This document shows, piece after piece, positions 40,206 through 49,484 of a stretch of DNA of 64,000 bases. Source of the DNA: Microbacterium hydrocarbonoxydans (GTDB lineage: Bacteria > Actinomycetota > Actinomycetes > Actinomycetales > Microbacteriaceae); contig NZ_FNSQ01000005.1 of assembly GCF_900105205.1 (NCBI RefSeq), positions 3,454,975 through 3,518,974 on the forward strand, given 5' to 3'. How positions within the stretch are numbered: position 1 is the first letter of the stretch; the number at the start of each line of letters is the position of its first letter. The notes under the pieces were generated by a model. It was not told the origin of the DNA. It saw only the letters and a list, made by a program, of their open reading frames with translations, and did not search any database. Made by a program: the position numbers and the translations under genes.

Positions 40206-41191
40206 TGGCGCGTTCGCTATCGCACCGTCGCGTCATCATCGTCGGCGCCGGGCACTCCGGGTTGGCGACAGCCGCCGCACTCAGGTCCTCCGGGCTTGAG
40301 CCGCAGAAGGACTTCGTGATCATCGATTCTGCACCTCCCGGTCGACGAAGCTGGGCCACACGGTGGCAGTCGATGAAGCTACGCAGCGCGGCCCGCCACA
40401 GTGTCGTCCGCGGGTTTCCTTTCCCGGGCGATGGAGACCGTTATCCGAGTAAGGATGAGATGTCCGATTACCTGTCTTCGGTGGAGAACGCCCTCGGTGT
40501 GAAGACCGTGTGGGGCACTCGTGCTCTTGGAATCACCCGGTTGGGCGACGGATCCACACTGCATCTGTCGACCTCCGCCGGGGAAGTGCAAACCCGAAAT
40601 GTGGTCTGTGCAACGGGAGCTGCCGCGGTGCCGCGCGTGCCGGGCTGGCGCCTGGAACTGGCAGTACCCGGTGTTGTGCTGCATTCCAGCCAGTACCTCT
40701 ATCCCGCCCAGATACCTCCCGGCCGCGTGTTGATCGTTGGCGGTGGATTCAGCGGAGTGGAGATTGCAGAAGAGCTCGCTTCCTCCCACGACGTCACCCT
40801 CTCCACTCGAGCGGAATCCTCAGAGGTGTCGGAGCGGCCCATCTGGTCGAGGCTGCGACGTCGGGGTCCGATGTCTGAGTCACGCCCCCGCGTAGCTTCG
40901 ACAGACGTCACTCATGCCGCCGCCGTGACGGAGGTACACGGAGACACCGTGATGTTCGCCGATGGGGCGTCCGTGAAGCCGCATTCCGTGATCCTTGCGA
41001 CCGGGTACAGGCCGGCGGACGCATGGCTGCCCGATTCGGAGCCGCCCGGGCAGCCTTTGCACGTCAATGCACGCATCCCGGGACTGTTCACTGTTGGCAT
41101 GCCGCGTTACTCCCGGGCAGATGCGGGCACCCTCGCTGGGGCGGGTCGTGATGCGGCGATCGTCGCCCGGCACATCGTTGGACGGCCGTAA
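40202..41191 (+). CDS. NAD(P)/FAD-dependent oxidoreductase (flavin monooxygenase-like)
   Basis: The 329-aa protein has two Rossmann sites, VIIVGAGHSGLATAAALRSSG near residues 11-31 and VLIVGGGFSGVEIAEEL near residue 178, and the ATGYRPADAW segment near residue 262. This arrangement fits the CzcO/YpdA-like branch of flavin monooxygenases and disulfide reductases. The physiological substrate is unknown; YpdA relatives reduce bacillithiol disulfide. It lies between dsbA and the CDF transporter gene, 10 bp upstream of it. Confidence 0.8.
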   Translation: MMARSLSHRRVIIVGAGHSGLATAAALRSSGLEPQKDFVIIDSAPPGRRSWATRWQSMKLRSAARHSVVRGFPFPGDGDRYPSKDEMSDYLSSVENALGVKTVWGTRALGITRLGDGSTLHLSTSAGEVQTRNVVCATGAAAVPRVPGWRLELAVPGVVLHSSQYLYPAQIPPGRVLIVGGGFSGVEIAEELASSHDVTLSTRAESSEVSERPIWSRLRRRGPMSESRPRVASTDVTHAAAVTEVHGDTVMFADGASVKPHSVILATGYRPADAWLPDSEPPGQPLHVNARIPGLFTVGMPRYSRADAGTLAGAGRDAAIVARHIVGRP

Positions 41192-41200
41192 AGGAGCACC

Positions 41201-42115
41201 ATGACAGACACAGGGCACAGTCACGGTATCGGTGACGCCACTCCCCGCAATCGCCTGGTCATCGCGTTCGCGATCACCTCTTCGGTCTTCATCGTCGAAG
41301 TGATCGGCGCAATCATCACAGGCAGCCTCGCACTGCTTGTTGATGCGGCGCACATGCTCACCGATGTCGTCGGGTTGGCGATGGCCGTCACCGCTGCGCA
41401 TCTGATGAATCGTCCCCCGACTCCCAAGTACACCTTCGGTCTTCGACGCACGGAGGTTCTCGGTGCGCTCGCTCAAGCAACTTTGCTGCTCGGGGTGGGC
41501 ATCTTCGCGCTCGTGGAAGGCGTACGGCGGCTGTTCGAGCCCCCTGAGATCGCATCGGGGAGTCTGCTGTTCTTCGGCATCGTCGGTCTCGTCGCCAACA
41601 TCGCCTCCATGCTCGTATTGTTCAGCGGCCGCGGACGCAATCTCAACATGCGCGCCGCGTTCCTCGAGGTCGTCAACGATGCCCTCGGTTCCGTCGGCGT
41701 CATCGCCAGCGCCATCCTCATCGCCGTTTTCGGTTGGTATCAGGCGGACGCCGTCGCGGGCGTCTTGATCGCGCTGCTCATCATTCCCCGCACTCTTATC
41801 CTGTTGCGAGCATCCGGTCGGGTGCTGTTGGAGTCCACACCCGCCGGCCTCGACCTCGAGGATGTCCGCCGCCACATCCTTGCCCTTCCGCACGTGGTCG
41901 CGGTGCACGACCTTCACGCGACCCAAGTCTCGACCGACCTCCCCACGCTCACCGCCCATGTCGTGGTCGATGACACCGTCACGATGGAAGCTTCCGCCGC
42001 ATTGCTGACATCACTTCAGCAATGCGTCAACGAGCACTTCGCCGTGAGCATCGAACACTCCACCTTCCAGATCGAACCCGAATCCCACCCCGGAGAGCAC
42101 GACACCCATGCATAA
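41201..42115 (+). CDS. czcD: CDF-family efflux transporter CzcD
   Basis: The 304-aa protein has six membrane helices with HMLTD in helix 2 (LLVDAAHMLTDVVGLAM) and the NDALGS motif in helix 5, the zinc-site pattern of CzcD/ZitB. The C-terminal cytoplasmic domain contains HVVAVHDLHATQVSTDLPTLTAHVVV. It exports Zn, Co or Cd by proton exchange. It starts behind AAAGGAG and its end overlaps the CopC gene by 8 bp. Confidence 0.9.
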   Translation: MTDTGHSHGIGDATPRNRLVIAFAITSSVFIVEVIGAIITGSLALLVDAAHMLTDVVGLAMAVTAAHLMNRPPTPKYTFGLRRTEVLGALAQATLLLGVGIFALVEGVRRLFEPPEIASGSLLFFGIVGLVANIASMLVLFSGRGRNLNMRAAFLEVVNDALGSVGVIASAILIAVFGWYQADAVAGVLIALLIIPRTLILLRASGRVLLESTPAGLDLEDVRRHILALPHVVAVHDLHATQVSTDLPTLTAHVVVDDTVTMEASAALLTSLQQCVNEHFAVSIEHSTFQIEPESHPGEHDTHA

Positions 42116-42785
42116 ACGCCTCTCGGCACGTATCACAGCCCTCGCCGCCGCCGCCCTGATGGTGTCGGCATCCGTCGTGCTGGGGACCACAGCCCCGGCC
42201 GCCGCTCACGACGAGTTCGTCTCGGCGTACCCCGACGCCGACTCGGCCGTCGACGGCTCTCCCGACGAGATCTCTCTGATGTTCACCGGGCTGCTTCCGG
42301 ATGGTGACGGCGCAACAGTCATCGACGTGGTCGATGAAACCGGAGCAAACGTCGCAGTCGACGCCCCCCAGGCGACCGATGACGTTATCACGCAGCACCT
42401 CTCCCCGGACGCCGCGACCGGTGTCTTCACTGTCCGATGGAAGACCGTCTCCGCCGATGGGCATCCGATCAGCGGAGAGTACGTGTACACCGTCAGACCC
42501 GCGACGGACACGGGATCCGGCACAACCACCGCAAGCCCCACCCCTGAAGCCTCACCACAGAGCAGCGAAGAAACGGAAACCGCATCGCCGGCACAAACGT
42601 ACGGCGGCACACCATCCGGAGGCGGTGCCTTCGAAATGCTGCCCCTATTCTTCCTCTCCGGTTTGGCTATCATCCTGGGGGTCGGGGTTGTGGGCGTGAT
42701 GATGGCCGGGCGCCGCCGTCACCAGCGGGATCGCGCCGAAGTTGCTGAGGATGCCGCGGCCGCGGGGGAAGACGCCGATGCGTGA
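42108..42785 (+). CDS. copC: CopC-domain copper resistance protein (first copy)
   Basis: The 225-aa protein has a cleavable signal (residues 1-33, ending AAAHDEF) so His34 becomes the mature N-terminus, as in CopC copper sites. The domain has LMFTGLLPDGDGATV and the metal-site VSADGHPISGEYVYTV. A Thr/Glu-rich linker and a C-terminal membrane helix (LPLFFLSGLAIILGVGVVGVMMAG) follow, anchoring it. It overlaps czcD by 8 bp and lspA by 8 bp. Confidence 0.9.
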   Translation: MHKRLSARITALAAAALMVSASVVLGTTAPAAAHDEFVSAYPDADSAVDGSPDEISLMFTGLLPDGDGATVIDVVDETGANVAVDAPQATDDVITQHLSPDAATGVFTVRWKTVSADGHPISGEYVYTVRPATDTGSGTTTASPTPEASPQSSEETETASPAQTYGGTPSGGGAFEMLPLFFLSGLAIILGVGVVGVMMAGRRRHQRDRAEVAEDAAAAGEDADA

Positions 42786-43317
42786 TCGAGTCCGCCGGTC
42801 GGCCGTGGTGCTCATCGTCGCCGCCATCGTTATCCTGATCGATCAAGGCACCAAGACTCTTGCTCTGAACACGTTGCGACAGGATGCGCGTATACCGCTG
42901 ATCGGTGACTGGCTCGGTCTTCAACTGGCCTTCAACCCCGGGGCGATCTTCTCGCTCGGGGAAGGCTCCACATGGGTCATCACCGTCGTCGGGCTCGCTG
43001 TCACCGCGGCCCTCATCGGTGCCGCTACCCGAGCCCGCAACGTGTGGTCGGCGGTTGGTTTCGGTTTCATCGTGGGCGGTGCGATCGGGAACCTCATCGA
43101 TCGCTTATTCTCGCCGCCCGCGTTCGGGATCGGGCACGTCACCGATTTCCTTGCCTACGGGAACCTGTTCATCGGCAACCTCGCCGATGTCGCTCTCGGC
43201 ATCGGTGCCGTGTTCCTCATCGTCGCGGGTCTGCGCATAAGCCGTCGCCGGCCAGACCCCTCGTCCCGCCCCGATCCCGTCGACCCTGTACCCGCCGAAG
43301 AAACGGTTCACCCATGA
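42778..43317 (+). CDS. lspA: Lipoprotein signal peptidase
   Basis: From ATG 42778 the 179-aa protein has four membrane helices and the catalytic motifs DQGTKTL, NPGAIFSLGEG, GGAIGNLIDRL (first Asp) and GNLFIGNLADVALGIGA (second Asp). LspA cleaves the signal peptide of diacylglycerol-modified prolipoproteins. It overlaps copC and DUF6804 genes by short ATGA-type junctions. With lgt at 21666 and lnt at 44609 it forms a full maturation set in this window. Confidence 0.92.
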   Translation: MRDRVRRSAVVLIVAAIVILIDQGTKTLALNTLRQDARIPLIGDWLGLQLAFNPGAIFSLGEGSTWVITVVGLAVTAALIGAATRARNVWSAVGFGFIVGGAIGNLIDRLFSPPAFGIGHVTDFLAYGNLFIGNLADVALGIGAVFLIVAGLRISRRRPDPSSRPDPVDPVPAEETVHP

Positions 43318-43649
43318 GTCCCAAAGAACGTGTCCCCTCCACTTACCAGCGGAACGCCCTGGCCCCCAGCCTCGTCGCCGCCGCGATCCTGTTCCTCGCC
43401 CCGGCGCTCTTCCAGGCGAATTGGGCGCCCCTCGTCCTCTTCATCGCCTCAATTTTCGGGCTGATCGTCGCGTGGTTTGCGCTGCAGGCACGCCACTGGT
43501 GGTGGATCCCGGTCTTCCTCGCGATCGCCGTGCTCTGGAACCCGGTAATGCCCTTCCCCTTCTCCGGTGTCGTGTGGACCACAGCACAGCCCATCGCGGC
43601 CGTGGCGTTCCTGGCAGCGGGGGCGACGATCAAGGTGATCCGGAAGTGA
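43314..43649 (+). CDS. DUF6804-family small membrane protein
   Basis: The 111-aa protein has three to four hydrophobic segments (LAPSLVAAAILFLAPALF, APLVLFIASIFGLIVAWFAL, WWWIPVFLAIAVLWNP, IAAVAFLAAGATI) with no catalytic motifs. It fits DUF6804. It overlaps lspA by 4 bp and precedes ctaG by 25 bp. Function unknown; constant co-location with lspA and lnt suggests a role in envelope biogenesis. Confidence 0.8.
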   Translation: MSPKERVPSTYQRNALAPSLVAAAILFLAPALFQANWAPLVLFIASIFGLIVAWFALQARHWWWIPVFLAIAVLWNPVMPFPFSGVVWTTAQPIAAVAFLAAGATIKVIRK

Positions 43650-43674
43650 ACAGCGCGATCTTCTTGTCACGACC

Positions 43675-44625
43675 ATGCGTGTGAGCGGCCAGATCCTCGA
43701 AAGTCCCCCGTCTTTGCAGGCGTTCCTCGCACCGGCGGACATCCCGCTTCCGGTGTTACCGATAGTCGCGGGGATCCTCGCTGTGCTGTATCTGGTCGGA
43801 GCGATCCGGTTGTGGACGCGCGGGCGTCGGTGGCCCGTGTGGCGAACGGTCAGCTTCCTTCTCGGGTGTGTTCTCCTCGCGGCGGTCACTGGTCTAGGCG
43901 TTGAAACCTACGGCCAGGCGCTGGTGTCCGTTTTCATGTTCCAGCAGCTCACTCTGATGATGATGGTGCCGCCGCTCCTCGTCCTGGGCTCTCCCGGCAC
44001 CCTTCTTCTGCGAGCGACACCGCATCATGGAGCGGGACGGTTAGTCCTCACAGCGGCCCACGGTGCTCTTCGAAGCCCGGCCGCGAAATGGATACTCAGT
44101 CCGTGGGCCACTGTCCCGCTCTACCTGTTCGCGTTCTACGGCATCTACCTTGCGGGTGCTGCCGATGCCATCCTCGCTCTCCCCGGGGGTCACGTCGCAC
44201 TCGAGGTCGGATTCCTCCTCGCCGGCGTGCTCTTCACCATCCCCATCCTGTCCTCCGATCCGCTGCCGGTCAGGTTGGGTCATGGTGCCCGTGCACTGGA
44301 CGTCTTTGCCGAAGCCGCGCTCCACGCATTCTTCGGGGTGTTTCTCATGATGGCCAGTACGATCCTGGTCGGCTCGTTCGTCGCGCCCACCGAAGCACTG
44401 GGCATCGATCCCCTCGCCGATCAGCAGCTAGCCGGCGCTCTGGCATGGTCCTACGGTGAAGCCCCGACCGTACTGATGTTGATCTACGTGATGCATCGTT
44501 GGTTCCGAAGCGACACCGCTCGTGCTGCCGCGGCGGATCGGTATGCCGACGTGCACGGGAACGCCGACCTCGACTCGTACAACGCTTACCTGAAAAACCT
44601 GGGCACTCATGACCGTGACCGCTGA
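43675..44625 (+). CDS. CtaG-family cytochrome c oxidase assembly protein
   Basis: The 316-aa protein is an actinobacterial CtaG/Caa3 assembly factor with about seven helices. It has the FMFQQLTLMMMVPPLLVLGSPG segment, HGALRSP, the LALPGGHVALEVGFLLAGVLF region and the HAFFGVFLMMASTILVGSFV helix with conserved His. Such proteins help insert copper into heme-copper oxidases. A CopD-CtaG fusion at 46710 is probably its functional partner. It overlaps lnt by 17 bp. Confidence 0.85.
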   Translation: MRVSGQILESPPSLQAFLAPADIPLPVLPIVAGILAVLYLVGAIRLWTRGRRWPVWRTVSFLLGCVLLAAVTGLGVETYGQALVSVFMFQQLTLMMMVPPLLVLGSPGTLLLRATPHHGAGRLVLTAAHGALRSPAAKWILSPWATVPLYLFAFYGIYLAGAADAILALPGGHVALEVGFLLAGVLFTIPILSSDPLPVRLGHGARALDVFAEAALHAFFGVFLMMASTILVGSFVAPTEALGIDPLADQQLAGALAWSYGEAPTVLMLIYVMHRWFRSDTARAAAADRYADVHGNADLDSYNAYLKNLGTHDRDR

Positions 44626-46213
44626 CCCGTTGGTGGGACACGCCCTCTCCGTTCGACCACGGCGCGGCAACGCCAGTGCGCACGATGCGCTCCTGGCAGC
44701 TGCGGTGCCATTTCCCGTAGCGATCGTCGCGTCCGCCATCGCAGGAGGCATGCTGGATCTCGCCTACCCCGCGTCCGGGTGGTGGCCCGCGACGTTCGTG
44801 AGCGCAACCATCGGGCTGTGGACGCTTCGCGGACGCTCTGTTCCCGGGGCGTTCCTGATCTCCCTCGTCTACGGGACGGCCTTCTACTTCACTCACTTGG
44901 TATGGGTGACCCGGTTTCTGGGGCCCATCCCATGGGTCGCGCTGGCTGGCTTGGAATCCCTGCTGTTCGGTGCCGGCGGTGCGCTGATCGCACTCGCCTA
45001 TCGTGTCGCCACCACGCGGGCGGGATTCGGGTATCACGCGATCACTCCTGTGCTCGTCGCCGGGGTGTGGGTGCTGCGGGAAACGCTGATGGGGAATGCG
45101 CCGTACACCGGGTTCCCGTGGGCGCGAATCGGCTTCACTCTTGCCGAGAGCCCGCTCGCGGAAGCCGCTTCCTGGGTGGGGACAACCGGGCTGACCTTCC
45201 TGACAATCCTCGTCTGCGCAAGCGTCGTGGAAGCCCTCACCCTCCGCCGGTGGGAGCCGGGAGCAGCAGCGGCGGTCATCGTCGTTGCCGCGATGGCCGT
45301 CCCTCTGTTCCCGACTGAGCAAGCGGGAATGATGCGCGTCGGATGGGTGCAGGGCAACGGTCCCAGCGGCTACTTCGACACCAGGACAACAGGTGACATC
45401 CTGCGCGCACAGGAAGAAGCGACCGCTCCGCTCCTGGGGCGTGAAATGGACCTTCTCGTCTGGCCAGAAGGGGCCGTCGACGCCGATCCCCTGCGCGATG
45501 CCGCCGTCGCAGGCCGCCTTGATCGACTCGTGCAGGGTGCTGGCGCTCCGGCACTGGTGAATGCGGCAACCACCCGCGGAGCTGACACGTTCAACACCTC
45601 GATGCTGTGGACCAGCGCCGGGCCGCAGCAGCTCCACGACAAGGCCAACCCCGTCCCTTTCGGCGAATACGTGCCGGACCGTTGGTTCTACGAAGCCATC
45701 GCCCCCGATCTCATCGGGTTGATACAACGCGAGTACACGCCCGGCTCCAACACGCCCCTCATGAACGTTGGCGATGTGCCCATCGGTCTGGCGATCTGTT
45801 TCGACGTCATCTACGACGACGTCATCCACCAGAGCGCGTCCTCTGGCGCGCAGATGTTCGTGTTTCAAACCAACAATGCGGATTTCAGAGGCACGGACGA
45901 GAACCTCCAACAGCTGACCATCGCCCGCATACGCGCGCTCGAAACAGGGAGAACTGCGGTGAACGTCTCCACCACCGGGACCAGTCAAGTCATCGGCCGC
46001 GATGGAAAAGTGTTGGCTCAGGTTGCGGTGGACACGACCGCGGCGAAGATCACCGAGGTCCCCCTCCGCGCCGGCACGACTCTCGCTGTCGTGCTGATGC
46101 CGTGGCTCGGCTGGATGCTCAGTATCGGAACGGTACTAGCGCTGCTCGTCATGTCGATCCGACAGCGACGGACGCATGCTGACTCCCAGGAAGACGGATG
46201 GATGACGTTGTGA
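44609..46213 (+). CDS. lnt: Apolipoprotein N-acyltransferase
   Basis: The 534-aa protein has five to six N-terminal membrane helices and a nitrilase-like domain with the Glu-Lys-Cys triad: Glu in VWPEGAVDADPL, Lys in LHDKANPVPFGEYVP, and Cys in AICFDVIYDD. Lnt adds the third acyl chain to lipoproteins. Its presence in actinomycetes is known for corynebacteria and mycobacteria. It overlaps ctaG by 17 bp and the DUF3515 gene by 4 bp. Confidence 0.9.
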   Translation: MTVTADPLVGHALSVRPRRGNASAHDALLAAAVPFPVAIVASAIAGGMLDLAYPASGWWPATFVSATIGLWTLRGRSVPGAFLISLVYGTAFYFTHLVWVTRFLGPIPWVALAGLESLLFGAGGALIALAYRVATTRAGFGYHAITPVLVAGVWVLRETLMGNAPYTGFPWARIGFTLAESPLAEAASWVGTTGLTFLTILVCASVVEALTLRRWEPGAAAAVIVVAAMAVPLFPTEQAGMMRVGWVQGNGPSGYFDTRTTGDILRAQEEATAPLLGREMDLLVWPEGAVDADPLRDAAVAGRLDRLVQGAGAPALVNAATTRGADTFNTSMLWTSAGPQQLHDKANPVPFGEYVPDRWFYEAIAPDLIGLIQREYTPGSNTPLMNVGDVPIGLAICFDVIYDDVIHQSASSGAQMFVFQTNNADFRGTDENLQQLTIARIRALETGRTAVNVSTTGTSQVIGRDGKVLAQVAVDTTAAKITEVPLRAGTTLAVVLMPWLGWMLSIGTVLALLVMSIRQRRTHADSQEDGWMTL

Positions 46214-46713
46214 AGCTCAAGATTCTGACCTCTGGCGCGGCGCTGTGCGCACTGCTTGTGCTCACCAGCTGCGCACCCACCGTCCACCTCGAGCCCGCAG
46301 CGAACGCGAATGACCCGCTGTGCGCAGAGGTCACCGTACGATTACCGGACTCGATTGGCGACCAGGCTCGCGTCTGGACGGACGCTCAGGCCACCGCAGG
46401 ATGGGGCACCCCCAGTAGCGTGCTCCTCACCTGCGGGTTGGAGCCCCCGGCCCCCACCACGCTGCAATGTGTCAGCTTGGGGGGCGTCGATTGGATCGTC
46501 GACGAGGAGGAGACCCCGAATCTGCGGCTCACAACCTACGGCCGAGATCCAGCTGCCCAGGTGTACGTGGACACGACCACCCTGTCGGCGGACGCGGTTC
46601 TCGAATCTCTTGCCGGGGCGATCCAGCAGCTCCCCAAGACCGGTGAATGCACGGCACCTGTGACGGAAGACCCGGACGCTGCTGGCGCTCAGACAGGGGA
46701 TACCACTCCATGA
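46210..46713 (+). CDS. DUF3515-family lipoprotein
   Basis: Starting at GTG 46210 the product is 167 aa, with a signal peptide ending in LTSC, and a domain with CAEVTVRLPDSIGDQARVWTDAQATAGWG, LLTCGLEPPAP, GVDWIVDEEE and TTYGRDPAAQVYVDT, all typical of DUF3515. The family is of unknown function and is anchored outside the membrane. It overlaps lnt and copD by 4 bp each; as a lipoprotein it is a likely client of the neighbouring Lnt and LspA. Confidence 0.85.
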   Translation: MKLKILTSGAALCALLVLTSCAPTVHLEPAANANDPLCAEVTVRLPDSIGDQARVWTDAQATAGWGTPSSVLLTCGLEPPAPTTLQCVSLGGVDWIVDEEETPNLRLTTYGRDPAAQVYVDTTTLSADAVLESLAGAIQQLPKTGECTAPVTEDPDAAGAQTGDTTP

Positions 46714-48607
46714 ATCCCGTTGTTCTCCGGATCGTTGGACCGACGATTCTCGTTGCCGCCGCACTCATCGCTGTGGTCATCGGGCTCGTGATTGGTGGAG
46801 GAGCTGCACCAAGACTCGCGAGTGACCCTGGAGCGCTCGTGCGATGGGGACTCCCGGCCGCGAAACTGTTCGTCAATCTGTCCGGTGCGGCGATGCTCGG
46901 GCCCCTGGTGCTGGCGGTGTTCGCTCTCCCCTCGGCAGGGAAGCCCTTCACCGTCGCGCTCGATATTGCCTCCGCCGGCGCCGCGACCCTCACCCTCACA
47001 AGCGGGGTGGTGGCTTACCTCACCTTCCTGTCCTCATTCAATCCGCAAGTTAACCTGAGTGCCGAGTTCGGCACGCAGCTCGGTCGCTTCCTCCTCGACA
47101 CGGAGCTGGGACGATCATGGCTCATCACCGCGATCCTCGCTTCGGTCGTGACAGTCCTCGCATTCGCTGTTCGCAGCTATGGTGCGGTCATGATCACAAC
47201 CGTGCTTGCGATCATCAGTCTGATTCCCATGGCCACCCAAGGTCATTCGGGTGAGCTCGCCAATCACGATCCCGCTGTCATGTCCCTCGTCCTGCATGTC
47301 ATTTCAGCAGCAGTATGGCTCGGGGGCTCATCCTGCTCGTCGTCGCGCGACCGATCAGCTCGCCGCGCGAACTCGAGAACCTGCTCCGCCGGTACTCGAC
47401 GGTGGCGCTCATCGCGTTCATCGGCGTCGCCGTCTCGGGATACGCGCGGACGCTCACAGCCCTCGGCCGGTGGGAGGATTTGGCCTCACCGTACGGCATC
47501 CTCCTTCTCACAAAGATCGGCGCGCTTTTGGTCATGGGCGTCCTGGGTGCCGCCTACCGCCGCCGACTCATCGCAAAGACCAGCGAGGGCCGTGGCGCCT
47601 TCTGGATGATCGTGTGCGTCGAACTCGGTTTCATGGGTGTCGCGAGCGGGGTCGCCGCCGCCCTCGCCCGCACCGCCGCCCCCGCCGATGCGATCACCCT
47701 GCCGCAGACCACCGCCGCGGAGATCCTCACCGACGCACCCGTCCCGGTCGCACTCACCCTGCAGAGATGGTTCACGGCGTGGAGTCCCGACCTCCTTTGG
47801 GTGCTCGTCGCGGGTTTCGGAATCGTCTTCTACCTCGTCGGCGTCCGACGCGCACGGCGCCGCGGGTATCCGTGGCCAGCCAGGCGCACGATCAGCTGGA
47901 TTGCGGGGATGGGGGCGCTTCTGTGGACGACCAGTGGGCCGATCGCAGCCTATGACGATTCGCTCATCAGTATGCGATTCCTCGCCTTCGCTCTCCTCAG
48001 TCTCGCGATCCCCTTGCTCCTTGTCTTCGCGGCGCCGATCACCCTCGCAACCTTGGTCATCCACCCACGGGACGATGGAAGCCGAGGACCGCGCGAATGG
48101 CTTCTCTGGGCCGCCCACAGCCCCCTGGCCCGGTTTACTCGTCGCCCCGTCGTCGCCGCGTCCCTGTTCGCCACGTCGCTGTGGTTGTTCCACTACTCCG
48201 ACCTGTTCCGATGGTCGCTCTACGACCAGCTCGGAGCGGAATGGATGATCAGCCAGCTCCTCGTCACCGGGTGCCTCTTCGTACGATCGCTTTCCCCGAA
48301 CGCGTCCACGACTCCCGAGGGGCGGTGGCGTGTGGCCTCACTCACTGCGCTCACAGGCGTGGCCACTTTCTTCGGCATCGCCACTATCGCTCGCTCCGAC
48401 CTCATCGTCGCGGAGTGGTTTGGCGCCATGGGGCGGACGTGGGGACCCACCCCCCTGCAGGACCAGGCCCTCGCCGGAGCCGCCACCTTGATGATCGCGG
48501 GAATGCTCGCAATCCTCACCGGCTTCTCCGTCCTCCACACGAAACGCAACAACAGACCTACCGACAGCACCCCCGTGCCCGCCGGACGAAAGGACCCACG
48601 CCCGTGA
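46710..48607 (+). CDS. copD: CopD-CtaG fusion membrane protein, frame broken by an apparent 1-base deletion
   Basis: Two consecutive frames together encode one 632-aa protein. The first (46710 to about 47325) gives the CopD half with VVLRIVGPTILVAAALIAVV and HVISAAVWLGG; the second (about 47315-48607) continues in the +1 phase with GLILLVVARP, GALLWTTSGPIAAYDDSLISM, and the CtaG half with FHYSDLFRWSLYDQL. The frame breaks in a G run at 47322-47326: one additional G restores WLGGLILLV exactly. A sequencing error is likelier than decay. CopD imports copper; CtaG inserts it into oxidase. Confidence 0.85.
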
Positions 48608-49287
48608 CCTCCACCCACCGCACCCGCTGGCTCGCCAGCACACTTCTTGCCCTCATCGCACTGGGAATCGTGGCCGCACCGGCCCCCGCAGCTCTCGCGC
48701 ACGACAACCTCCTGGACACCGTGCCCGGGGCAGACGAAACCGTCACCCAACTCGACGACGTCGCTCTCACGTTCAGCGGGGAACTCATTGACTTCAGCCA
48801 GGCAAGCTTCGCCCAAGTGCAAGGACCCGACGGCCTCTTCTACGAATCCAGCTGCTCCACCATCGACCGCAACATCCTCACCACCCCGGTCGCACTCGGA
48901 GAACCCGGCGTCTACACCGTGCTTTGGAACGCCGTCTCCAGCGACGGTCACCCCATATCCGAGAGCTTCACGTTCACGTACGCTCCCACCGGCATCGAGC
49001 CAGGGCTGGGATGGGACCAACCAGCATGCGGGAACGAACAATCACGGATGCAACCGGCAAAGGCGTCGCCCTCTGCTGTGCCAACTACCGAACCTCCCGC
49101 AGCGGACACCCCTGCCCCGGCGGCATCCGCAGGCGAGAACGAGGTGGCTTCGATCGCGATCCCGCTCATCATCGCCGTGGCTGTCATAGGTGCCGCGGTG
49201 ATCGCCACCACCGTTGTCGTACGGCAAGTGAAAAAGAACAAACACAACAAGGTGAGCCCCGACATCCACACGGACCCGAAAGCGTGA
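48604..49287 (+). CDS. copC: CopC-domain copper resistance protein (second copy)
   Basis: Starting at GTG 48604 the product is 227 aa. The signal peptide ends ALAHDNLL so His becomes the mature N-terminus. The domain has ALTFSGELIDFSQASFAQVQ and the VSSDGHPISESFTFTY metal site, plus SSCSTID. It ends in a membrane helix (IAIPLIIAVAVIGAAVIATTVVV) and a Lys/Asn-rich tail. It overlaps copD by 4 bp. With CopD it is expected to pass copper across the membrane; the first CopC (42108) has the same layout. Confidence 0.88.
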   Translation: MTSTHRTRWLASTLLALIALGIVAAPAPAALAHDNLLDTVPGADETVTQLDDVALTFSGELIDFSQASFAQVQGPDGLFYESSCSTIDRNILTTPVALGEPGVYTVLWNAVSSDGHPISESFTFTYAPTGIEPGLGWDQPACGNEQSRMQPAKASPSAVPTTEPPAADTPAPAASAGENEVASIAIPLIIAVAVIGAAVIATTVVVRQVKKNKHNKVSPDIHTDPKA

Positions 49288-49484
49288 ACTTCGTGTCAGG
49301 ACAGTCGAACTCGAATTCGATGCGACAGATATGGGCCACTGATCAGAGATCACGAGCGAGTCGGCGCGACTTCGGCGGCCACGTACGGCCGATGGACCAG
49401 ACGGCGGGCAATGCAAGCGTGGCCAATCTGCGCGCCCATGGCAGCAGAATCCACGAAGCCGAGCTCGAGGAGAGGGCACAGTGA
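49284..49484 (+). CDS. Small 66-aa protein of unknown function, coupled on both sides
   Basis: GTG 49284 overlaps the CopC stop (GTGA) and its own stop overlaps the GTG of the M23 gene (GTGA), so both junctions suggest translational coupling. The 66-residue product, beginning MNFVSGQSNSNSM and ending EAELEERAQ, is hydrophilic and Arg-rich (RSRASRRDFGG). No domain is recognised. It is preserved unbroken in the fold-back copy (61965-62165). Confidence 0.6.
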   Translation: MNFVSGQSNSNSMRQIWATDQRSRASRRDFGGHVRPMDQTAGNASVANLRAHGSRIHEAELEERAQ

